Below are positions 1 to 12,000 of a stretch of 64,000 nt of DNA, one piece after another (within the stretch, counting starts at the first letter, position 1; the number at the start of each line of letters is the position of its first letter). The stretch comes from Reticulitermes speratus. Its lineage: Eukaryota; Arthropoda; Insecta; Blattodea; Rhinotermitidae. The stretch is taken from NCBI GenBank assembly GCA_021186555.1, contig JAJKFL010000012.1:2331244-2395243 (forward strand), in the 5' to 3' direction. The position numbers were made by a program, and so were the translations under genes. The notes under the pieces were generated by a model that had not been told where the DNA came from, ran no database searches, and worked only from the letters and a program-made list of their open reading frames with translations.

Positions 1-7
1 GTTCATG
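1..7 (+). CDS. ARMC9: ARMC9 exon fragment at window edge
   Basis: The window opens with seven bases followed directly by a GTGAGT donor at position 8. Read in the phase demanded by the next exon they end in Phe-Met, which would precede ESW, matching the FQDSW junction region of vertebrate ARMC9. So short a segment is only a plausible exon end. Confidence 0.5.
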
Positions 8-3000
8 GTGAGTACATTGTCTTATGCTGGTCATTTGGTAAATATATCCAATTACTTTTAGTAGAACCCCAGAAGTTTGTGAATTTTGTGTTGAAATTGG
101 GTTTCCATCCCTGATGTTTGGAAGAGCCGAGTCCTCTGCTGATATCAGGATACATTACTTTGGAGTTACAGTAGAACCTCATTAATTCAAAGTACTGGGA
201 ACTAAAAAGTGGTGTCTTCATGCAGATAAATCCAAATTACAGTGTCCACTCTTGGTACTATCTGCACATTATTGTAAGTGCAGCATTGAAATCTCATTGC
301 TCCCGAGATGTTTAATGATGATGAACCTGTATTAGTAACAGAACAAATTGAATCACTCATTTGCAGGAGAGCTGGGTGAGCCACTTGACTAGCAGTTTAC
401 AGGAATTTGTAGTGAGGCACTGCTGGGGGGCAGCTGTAGCACCACAACTGCTGAAGCTGGGGCTCAACACCCAGAGTGACACTGCACAAAACTCACACTC
501 GCAGCTGCTAGAAACCCAGAAGAACTTGAAGCATCTCAGGCGGAGGTACCAGAAACTTCACAAAGATCATCACAATCTTATTGGTGAGTTCTGTGGTTCT
601 GAATCAAGTATTATACTTTCAGGGGAGTTCAAATGTCTGCTGCAGTTCTTTTTAGTGTTTTGAGTGATGTTCCCATGAGCGGCATATTTGACAAACATTT
701 GTCACTTTTGGATACTTGCCACATTATGGGAACAGTGCACTTGTACAAGTGCTGGTGACTTGTTCATTTCACACCAGCTGTTTGTAAATGTGACACAAGT
801 TGCAGGAATTGCAAGTGTTTATTTTCTCAGGAGGTTGAGACTTATTGTTGCATTCCCAGAGCTTGTTTATACTGGACGATCAGACAAGTGACTTGTGTCT
901 GTGTATGGACAGTCAGTATCATTCAGCACATCGAGTGCCCAAGTACACGAGTTTTGGGAATCAGTCACAGTGACAAGGCAAACATTTGAGCAGTGTACCT
1001 GAGTATAGATGTTTGGCAGATGAATCATTCATTGAACTAGTGCGACAGGTATTCACTTGACACTTTGTACAGTGCACAGTTATTGACACTTTTGCCAGAT
1101 ACATAAGTCGTGGGAGCCCGGCTTTTTGGAAGTGTGACCCAGTAGGTTAAACGAACACGGGCATAGCCTGTTGTAGATAACTTTGAAATTAAAGTAAGGA
1201 AGGAGTAACTGAGAGCTATAGCATTGTCACCACAGGACAGGATTCTTATTGCCACATCTTCTTCTTCTTTCTATGGGCCCGTCGGCATTAGCTCCGGACG
1301 CACCGCAGCCTTAGGCTTATTGTGCTAACCCTTACCCGCATGGTTCATAATGTTTTGTGTTGTGTCTCATTGTACAGGATGTCCCTTTTATCATGTCCCT
1401 GAGCACAGCAGCTGTTTTGTGGGATGGCTCAGCACATGCAGGTTTTCTGTGCCATAAAGCTGCCATGCACAGGACATGATAAAAGGGACACTCTGTGTGT
1501 TTATCATGTAAGACAGTGTTCTGGGCTGTAACACTGCGTAGTTTTGTAGATGTTTGTCAATGTTTTGGATTAATCTGCTCCCGTTCCTCCAACATGTTGG
1601 TAACAATGTGCCAGACTACATGCTATCAGGTATTACAAGACCACCATCGTAATATTCATCACCATGAGAATGTCAAACCCGTATACCAAAAGATGTAGTG
1701 ACATATTTCATTTCATGTACCGCTTTGTTATGGTCAGATTTGATGTATTCTGGCATTTGCCTGGAGAGACTGAGGAAATCCATGAAAATTCTGTCACAAG
1801 GGGGACCTCAGTCAAAAATTCAATGGGCCCGTAATGCATATCAGTAAAGTATTTACTGGAGCCAACTTGCTCTGTGCATTCTGTTTTCTCTACTTTGTGT
1901 GTGATAAGTATGTACAGATAATTCTCGATTTGCATGGTTAATACATTCCTATGAAAACTACCGCGTAAATCAAACTCACACACAATGAGAACAATTTTCC
2001 CATTTAAAGTAATCAAAATGCCTCAGGGGGACTACATTCCTGTTTTAGCCTACCCATCACCACTGACATTTCAAATATGGGTCACAATACATTAAGGTTA
2101 ATACAATAATTTGAAGTATAAAATAAAATAAACTTAAATGTGAGACAAATAAATATGTAGTAAGAGAGACACTTTTACTGCTGTGTCAGTACAAGTTAAC
2201 TGGAGCTGGTGATGAGGCTCGAGTGAGTGGAAGGAGTTGCTGGGGGTGTTTCATCAGAGTTGCCAAGATTTCTCATGTCCTCTTTTAGGGCTCATTTGAA
2301 ACGGCATGAATTTCAGTTTTAGACTATGTCAGTTGAAAACATGCCTAAATTGATAAACAATACAAATCCAAGTTTGCATAAATCAGAACCACGTAAATTG
2401 GGAACTACTGTACAGGGTCCTTATTTTGTTTGAAAACTATCATTTGTCACTTCCTGCTGCATGTGTGGGCTATGTTAATGTGATGACGAGCCAACAGGAA
2501 ATAGTAACCAATAGCTGGCAAATAAAGTAATGACTCTTTATGAAAAGAGTCTCCACATTTGTTTCTAAGAGTTTTGATGAACTGGATTGTGGAAAAATTA
2601 CATTTTCTGTACAAATTTGTAGGTGTTGCTGCAGAGCTGACAGGAGCACTGGAGAGCTCTGTTAAGGGACAAGCTGTAGACTTGAAAGTGACATTGAACA
2701 ATTGCACTAAGATCTTCCCTGACCTGTTCAGTCAGTCACCAGGAATGGAGCAACACCGGGAGGTGACTGCAGTAACCAGTCTGTTAGAATTTATAAGCAC
2801 AGGTCAAAAGGAACCACACTGTGAACCACAGCATGTGCTGACATTTGCAAGCACCCCCTGAGAAAGTAACTGCAGAGCAGTACAGAGTTACGTGGACCAC
2901 AGATATGAACTGTAGCATGCACTGACACTTGCAGGCACTCACTGAGGAAGTACTTTACTGCACAGTAGTTCAGAGATTTGTGTGCCACAAGTATGAACAG

Positions 3001-6000
3001 TAGCATGCACTGACACTTGCAGGCACTCGCTAGGGAAGTACTTTACTGCACAGTAGTTCAGAGATTTGTGTGCCACAAGTATGAACAGTAGCATGCACTG
3101 ACACTTGCAGGCACTCGCTGAGGAAGTACTTTACTGCACAGTAGTTCAGAGATTTGTGTGCCACAAGTATGAACAATAGCATGCACTGACACTTGCAGGC
3201 ATCCCATGAGAAAGTAATTTGTCGTACCATATTGCAGAGTTACGTGGACCACAGATATGAACTGTACCATGCACTAACACTGTTGCAGGCACCCCCTGAG
3301 GAAATAATTCATCGCATGATAGTCGCAAGTTGTGGCGACCATGACTGCTACAAGCTTTGAGCTGGACTTCCGCAAGATAAAGCAGCATTTGTCATGTGGC
3401 AGTGTGAAGACCAAGTTGCTGCTCTTCCAGGCTCTGCGATGGGTGAGAGATACTGTGTACAGCACCTGTAACATTGACTGTGGTAGTTGGCTTATGTTCG
3501 GACTTAACGGGCTCAAGGCCCATTGAAATCTCAGTGACAAGTGTTTGTAGATATAAAATAATTATTGAATTTGGAGCATAAGTATTAAGAAAACAATCTG
3601 AATGCACATGTAACATTGTGTGATTAGAAAACAAAGTTCATTAAAAATACGTAACCTCAGTAACAATCTAAACTGAGTACAATAAAAGGATATGGGAATC
3701 TGTTTATTGTCAATATGAAACACCAAATGTCAATCGCATCAAAGGCTTCCAACTTGTTATCATTGCTTGTAGTATTTCAGCAAAGCTTCCGTTACGTATA
3801 TAACATCGTGAAGAATAGAAATTGAAGAATTTTTTCAAGGTAGAGGTTTTGTGAATTAGAGATTTGCATTATATATACAGGCAATCCTCCTATCCGTGTG
3901 TTCCATGTTTGCGGGTTCGCTCATTCTGGCGAAATAAAGTGTAACCCATTTTTTGCCATTCACGGCCACCTTGCGGCTATTCACGGCCATGAGCAGCAGG
4001 CAAAAAATTTTGAGACGCCTACCGCCAGCGTCGCAGATGGGCTCCAGCAAGGAGAGGCTGCTGCCTTGTTCTCGCGGCTCTGGTTTTTTATTATTTTTGT
4101 AATTAATAATGGCGTCCAAGCGTAGCGCAAGTGAAAAGTTCTGTATTCGCTTTTTCCGTATTCACGGGGTTTTCTAAGAACCTAAACCCTGCGAATAGCA
4201 AGGATTGACTTTATATGTATTATTTATATATATGCCTTATGTCAATAATCCGTAGTCTTAATATGGATGTGATATCACTTACAAAGCATGCTGTACCATA
4301 ACCATGGAAACAGGTGTGTGACTTATACATAAAGCAAAGTATTATATAAGGCAGATATGTATTTAAAGTGCAGCTCATCGTTCAGGGTTTGACTGTGTCT
4401 AGTCTATGGCACTTGGCATCTTCAGAAGGAGCTGCATACTAAGTTGGAAATGATATTGAAACACTGATGCAATGTCAAATGAAGTATATTGTAATTTAAT
4501 TTAATTTTAATAAATGCTGTATCACATGGTTTTTGTTATTTTTGTATGTTATTCTGTGTTGGTTTTTGAACTTTTTGCCTGTTGTTGGATTACAGCACAT
4601 TACCAAGAGTCCCTCAGAAGACCGTGACAGTGTTGTAGGATCGTACTTCCGTCACGATGTGCTGAGTCTACATCATTCAGTCCCACATACCCCATCTGTG
4701 CTTGAACACCATTGTGTATCTCCCAGGCAGCTGCCCCTTTATGCTCACTTCAACCCCACACATGCATCCACCCCACATCCACTGCAGCAGGTTGCGGCTC
4801 GTCTGGTCAACACTCTCGCTTCTCTACGCTCTGGACGGGATTATCTGTGTTGTGCAGGCTGCAGGGTTCTCAGGGTGCTGATTCCCTGCCTTCAGGGTGA
4901 CAGGGAAGTCAAGACAGACATTAAAACAGCCGATATGATCCTGGCTACATTGCAGAAGCTCAGCCTGAGGTGCGTTTTATATTCAGCTGTTTATTTATGG
5001 CTTACAGAACTTTAATTCTGCCTGCTGAAAATATGGGTGTGAAACTGGATGTCTCACATTAGGGGAAAAACATACACTGAGGGTGGTCGACAATGGGGTG
5101 CTGAGGAAGATGATTGGGCCTAAAAGGGTGGAAGTGAAAGAAGGATGGAGAAAATACCACTTCTCCAGTCATCCTCACCATATATTATTGGGTCTCTGAC
5201 AGGTTGCGGTAGGTACCAGTTGTTGGCAGTGTGCACAGATGTAGTAACTTTACACAAAATGTGTTAGGTGGCAGTGTTTGTGGTCCATTTGCACTGGCAA
5301 AACATTAAAGTGTTTCATAACAATGTGATTGAACTGTGGGCATGCCAACAAGCTGCACAGGCTGTTGTGCACGCATTGGACAGCCTGCATGAGCTGATGA
5401 AACTGTTGTGTTGCTGTGTTCCAGACGCAGCCAGCGAGTGGCAATGATAGACCTGGGGCTTGTGGAGTGGCTGATCCAACGCCTCAGTGCAGATGCAAGC
5501 AGTATGAAAGCCTACACTCTGGAGTACAGCACTGCACTGCTCATGAACCTGTGTTTGCACCACCGTGCCAAGGAGCGCTGTGTGCCGCTGGCCAAGACGG
5601 TGCTCAAACTGCTGATGATGCTGTTAGGTACCAAGATCACACAGGTGAGTCCTTCCCCACCCCCTCATATATAATAATAATAATAATTCTTGGCTCAACA
5701 GCCCTGTATGGGCCTGGGCCTCCTCTTGTCGAGGTTACTAAGTCATGCGCATTCATGGCAGCTGGTGACCGGCCAGCTAGCCGCGCTTAGTGTTCTATCG
5801 ATCCTGATGTGCACGCCAGAGCCATCTGGCAGGCAGTCAGGAGACTTGGATGAGAAATGGAGGCAATTTGGCTTACGCAACATTTTTTATTCATGCCCGT
5901 AAGGTTCTTTTACATGCCGTAAATCTACGACATGGGACCGACGGCTTTACTTCCCCTCCGAAGGAAGTGGTGCTCCGGATTTTTATCATCCTTAAAAATC

Positions 6001-9000
6001 CATCGACCTCGGTCGGGATCGAACCCGCGAACCTTGGGTCCAGTGGCGAGCACGCTAACCACTAGTCCACCGAGGTCGACACCCACTCATATATGCACAC
6101 ACATATTTGTCTTAAGGTAAAGTTACTAAAGTTGTCGCTGTGCCAGCCACGAACATGTATGGGGGTTAAAGAGGTTTAGCTCCATACATTCTTAACCTTG
6201 CCACTAGATAGAGGTGACTGTTCAACTTCACACCTCAGCCACTTTATCCATTGAGCAGGAACCCCTGGTATACATTGACTAGGAGGCTGGGTGAGCTTCC
6301 TAGCTGGTCTGGACATTTTGAAATGAGAAACACAGCCCATAGTGTAATCACTAAATTGACTGAGCTATTCCAGCTCCATGTCTGTGAATCTGTGTGTGTG
6401 TCATCTTGCCATCTTTTATAATGGAGTGCAATCCAAGTTCATCAGTAACAGGCACTACAGGTATAGCAGAAGACATCAGCTGCACTTTTTATCCAGTCTT
6501 TGCTTTATGACACCATGTAATGTGTAGGAGATAACTCGTGTGGTAGAGGAACTTGTGCTTCATCGTGAGGGTGGTGACAGTTCAGTCTCCATGTTTGTGG
6601 TTAATTGTGATCGATAAACAGTCACAAACATTGCAATGTTTTTTCGGTATAAAAACTCAAAATACCAAATAAAATAATAAAAATGTGAACTAACCTCAGA
6701 TGCAATAAAGTGCATAAAACATTATTCTGAATAAACTAAAACACTCTTTGGAAGCTTGAAATACATTAGATAATTGAAGGAAAGTCTCATTCAATAACGC
6801 CTGACGGCAGTCCACCTCGCTTAATGAAAGGCAGAGCTTGACTGAGCTGAGAGTTATCTGCACAATAACAGGACAGTGAGGGCAGCCGACTCTCAGGCCA
6901 CGTGGTCTCAGTGTGGTTCCTCAGAACCAGTCACAAGAGGTTGAAACACTGGTATTAAAATTGGTGTTCACAGCAGTTTGAAATCCTGAACATTTAGACC
7001 CTACTGTACCTACGTGACATCACATCCCAGAAGACCGTGTCCTGACATTCTGTGCCGTGAGAACCTCGTGTCTCGCAAGTTTGTGTGTTACCAGCACAGA
7101 ATCTGCAGAGTTGTAACCACTCTATCACATGAAGACCAGAATGTGTATCTATCATACATACATATATGTCTTATTGTTCGTATTGTTGGCATATTGCTAT
7201 TTTACAAGCTTCTAGAAGAATCTTTCTTTGCTGATTTGTTTTGCAGGCCATCCCATATGTGAACGGTACCTTATACAGCTTGTTGGCACACCCACAGCTT
7301 AATCATGAGGCCAAGCACATGGGGCTTTGTGGGGTGCTCGAGTACTATCTTAAGGTTAGTGTCTGACCAGGCAGGGGCATTCGCTCAGTAAGTAGCTGGC
7401 TGGTCAAGGAATTCGGCGCTGCACAAACGTGTCAGTGAAACATATTGTACTCCCTGTCAGAAGGCTTCCAGCATGATGTACCAATACAAGTTTAGTACCA
7501 AATGCTTTCCATTTCATTACATTTTTATGTTCAGTGTTAAATTGTATATTTACCCATAAAACCTCTTCTAGTAGTCCGCATATAGGAACAGTGGATAGCT
7601 GAAATTTTGTAGCTTGTTAAATAGCGTGTGGGCATGTTGTGTATATGGTAGGGGTGTGACTGGAAAGACTGATTTGTCGTAGCAAGTGTTAATGTTGTGA
7701 GGTGAACAGCACCGAGTGTCACTGGTACTGACATGCTGCATGTTGTTATACCACAGAACAGTGAAGGTGAGATGAGCAAACAGCTAGAATACATCTTGAA
7801 ACTGCATCGAGGGGACTGCCAGCCAGACCACAGTTCTACATCTGACGAGGAGAATGATGACGATGATACGGTACGTGACTGAACCCTTCATTTAGCATCC
7901 TTTGTGTTTGGAAGCCAGATCTGTTTGTGCCTTCATGTGGAAAGGTGGGGGAAGTGTCGCAACTTAGTGTGTTATCTCAGTCACACGTGCAGTGCTTCAG
8001 GTTAGACCTCTGACAATACCCTTGCCATGGCTGAGGTCGTTATTTGCCAGCCTGTCACTAATGGGAGGCCTGCTTTCTATCTTGGGCCGGTCCGTATGTG
8101 GACCTGTGGTGGCTGAAATGGTACTGGGACAAGTTCTTCTCCAAGTACCTTCATTTTTACCTGTCAATATAATTTCACCAATGATCGATATTCATTCATT
8201 CATCTATTGCCAATTCTTTATAATCTTAGCAATTGACAGTGCTGTTAAATAATGCACTCTGTAATGGACTGCGCACAGTAATTGCCTCCCTGCCCTTTGA
8301 CCTGTTTCACAAACAGATGTTTTAAAACATTTTGTTCTGTTCGAAATACCACTTTCAGAATCTTTTTAGAATTTATCTGTACAAATCAGTAATGGTTTAA
8401 AGACTTTAAACATATTGAATGGAAATTTGTATATAAAAGTCCAAAGAAAATGAACTTTGGTCTAAGCATCCTATTGTAATATGATATGTAAATAAGAAGA
8501 AGGAAACTGAGTCACAGCTGAATGGTGACAAAATTATTTTAATGTGGCCATCGTCAGGTACTTCTAGCTATAAAAATATCGAGAGAATCTTGTGTACAGC
8601 AATAAAAGTTTGTTAGCAAGACTGACATTGTGTTCTGGTACATTATGCATGAATACAGTTTAAAGTTTTGTAAAAGAATGAATTCTCAGGGTTACTAATA
8701 GAATTTTATTGTTCTATACATGACAAAAGCAGCATTCAACAACAAGAAGACTCTTTTCACCAGCAAACTGGACTTACATTTAAGGAAGAAACTAGTAAAG
8801 TGCTACATTTGGAGCGTAGCTTTGTGTGGTGCTGAAACGTGGACACTTCGGATGGTAGATCAGAAATGCCTGGAAAGTTTTGAAAAGTGGCGCTGGAGAA
8901 GAATGGAGAAGATCAGTTGGACCGATCGTGTGAGAAATGAAGAAGTATTACAGAGAGTCAAGGAGGAGAGGAATATCGTACATACAATAAAAAGAAGAAA

Positions 9001-12000
9001 GGCTAACTGGATTGGTCATATCTTGCGTAGAAACTGCCTTCTGAAACATGTGATTGAAGGAAAGTTAGAAGGAAGGATAGAAATGACGGGAAGACGAGGG
9101 AGAAGACGTAAGCAGCTACTGGATGACCTTAAGGAAAAGAGAAGATACTGGAAATTGAAAAAGAAAGCACTAGATCGCACCCTATGGAGAACTCGCTTTG
9201 GAAGAGACTACGGACCTGTCGTAAGACAGACTACAGAATGATGATGTTACACGATTTTCTCAGTATTTGTGTAAGTACGAGTACCTGATAATTGCCACAT
9301 AATGCTGAAACATGTGGTGCAGTCAACTTTAAAATAATTTAGTTGTGACTGACAGTGTCCTTTCTCATTATTTATAAAATTAACTTCTGAAGTGGGAAAA
9401 CATTTTACACAAGAACTGCAATGTGTGGGAAAATTTAACATAATTCTTATGGGAGGTCTGGCGGGACTTGCACAAACTTCTTACAAAGGAAAACTTTGTA
9501 TACAGGAACTTTTTATCTGGGAAACATTGTATTTCCACCACTCATTTTCACCGTCTCCATGTGACGTGTTACCTTCTCGTCATTGTGCTCATTTTGTGTC
9601 TGCTTGTGTTGAATAGGAGGAGGTAGACCTCCTTGAAGAGGAACTCGACAGTGATGATCCAGTGCGCAGTTTGCAGGGTGAGCTGAGTGGGTACCAGCTG
9701 CTGTACCAACAGTACCGTCTGGTGTTCCCATACCATGGTCAGTTGTTATATTTGGTGGTACTTCCCAATGTTTTATGCAATATATTTCATTTCATTGCAT
9801 ATCCATGCATTTTCTTCTAAGGATCCATTATTGAACAATAGGATATGTAATTTGTGCAGAGATTTGGAAAAATTGTCCATTAAGTCCAATATACCTGACC
9901 TGTCACTAAAACTGAGACTCTTGTCTGAAAAGTAAGTTGGCTTTATACAAGTTTAATACATAATATAACAAACTCCATGGAGCAGAGTCGTCCTTGAAAA
10001 GTCGTTAGTTTCTCAACCAGCCAAGAAATTCTCCACAGTCTCTGGAATCCAGAAGATTGTTGCCATCTTTACAAGAGCCTGCCACTTGTCCCTGTCTTGA
10101 GCCCAACCTCTGTTCCTTCCCTCCTGTGCTAAACAAGTTTGTGTTATGACTTTTCGCGTGTGTGATTTTAATGTTAAGTATCTTGTAGTGGGATTTGTGT
10201 ATTTTAAATTTTGAAAAGAATAAGTACAATGTTGAGAAGGATAAGTGTGTTATTTAATGATGCTGTTAATCACTGAGATTATATAGCAAGGAAAATAAGA
10301 TTGATATTTCACAACAGGAATATTTTGAGGTCATGATACAGTATCATTTTGAAGATAGTCACCAAGATACTTGCTGCTTTCATCTTCCATCATCTGCCTT
10401 AAAGATGGAGTCAGCATGTCACTCAGAAACACTGGTAACCACCTAATAAATGAGAGTACGTCATAACCATACAAGAACACAATCTTGATATTGCAGAAAT
10501 TTTGAAAGAATCCCATGTTATTTGTTGTTCTGTTGGCAAATGTCACTTGGCATTCCTGTAGGAGTCGTACACCCATCATCCTCATCGTCTCCAGCGCGGT
10601 CTGTTGGAGATGTGTTGCTGCGTCCCAGCACTCCTCAGCTCCTCTCTCGTGGGTCGTTGGAAGGGAAGGGTGCCACCTCAACAGAATTACATAACGCTGA
10701 GAACAAGGAGGAGGCCGTGTCAGAAATGTGCTCAAAGACGTGCAACTCGTGAGTAGTACACGCAGCTGTGAAGGTTGTGGTGTGTCGGCAGTTGAGTGTT
10801 TGTGGCCCTTTGCTAAAATGTGATAAAATTGATTGCAGCTAGCTAGCTAACTAACTGACTAATTAACTAACTCCATGGAGCAGAGTCCTTCCTGAGAATC
10901 TGATAGTGCCTTAGGTAGTCAAGAAATTCCACATGATTTTGAAACCTGAAGGTTCATTACCATATTTACAACAGCCCACCTGTTGTCCCTATCCTGAGCC
11001 AGATTAGTCCAGTCCATGCCCTCCCATCCTATTTCTTTAAGATCATTTTAACAATGTAGGTCTTCCAAGTGGTCTCTGTCCTTCAGGTTTCCCCACCAAA
11101 ATTCTGTGTGCATTTTCTCCCCTCCCCCTGTATGTGACACATGCCCCCGCCCATCTCATCGTCCTTGATTTAATCGCACAAACAGTATCTAGTGATGAGT
11201 ACCAATTATGAAGCTCCTCATTATGTAGTTTTCTTCAGTCTCCTCTCACTTCCTCCTAGGCACAAATATCTTCCTCAGCACCCCATTCTCAAATGCCTCA
11301 GCTTATGCTCTTCCTTTAGTATGAGAGACCAAGTGTTACACCCATGTAAAACAAGAGGCAAAGTTATGGTTTACAGCTGGAAAATATGACAGTGACACAG
11401 GTCTTCTTTGGAAGGTCGTTTCGTGTTTTCAGTTTGCTAGATTTTAATCTAAGTCAGATTTATAGAGTAGATACTTTAAAAGGAAGTTTTTAAATGTGTT
11501 CTTTAATGATGTCAGTTATTAAGTTTATGTAGTGTCAGTGATAGATGAATGAATGACTATGGAGCATTGTTGGATTTACACTGACAGGGGAAGGCCAAAA
11601 TACTCAGAGGAAAAGACCTGCCCATTCCATGATTAGAATTGGTCTCTGTACAGTACCGTGTGTTTCCACTGTCAACTGATAATTCTGTAACAGTTGTCTT
11701 GTTAGGCTTGTATGATTGTCAACTGTGGGTAATGAGAGAGTGAAAAAGAGTACAAGTATCAGAAATTAAGTTTGTAAAACATGCAAGGTTCTCACAGCAG
11801 TGTTGCTGAGGATTCAAGCCTTGTGGGATGCCACACTGTCGTTGGGCAATTGATTTCCAGTGTTTTAAAGGATATTGATGCCTTTATCTTGAAGAGTCAA
11901 GCAGCCCAAGAAGAATTGACGTGGTCTGCCTGACCCTGAAGATGAGGGCACTACAGTCCTTCAGAACCACTCACCCAGCGACACTGTGTCACATCCCAGA

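Noticed and set aside
8720..9241. A host gene inside the ARMC9 intron
   Set aside because: The protein is the C terminus of an RTE-type retrotransposon reverse transcriptase.
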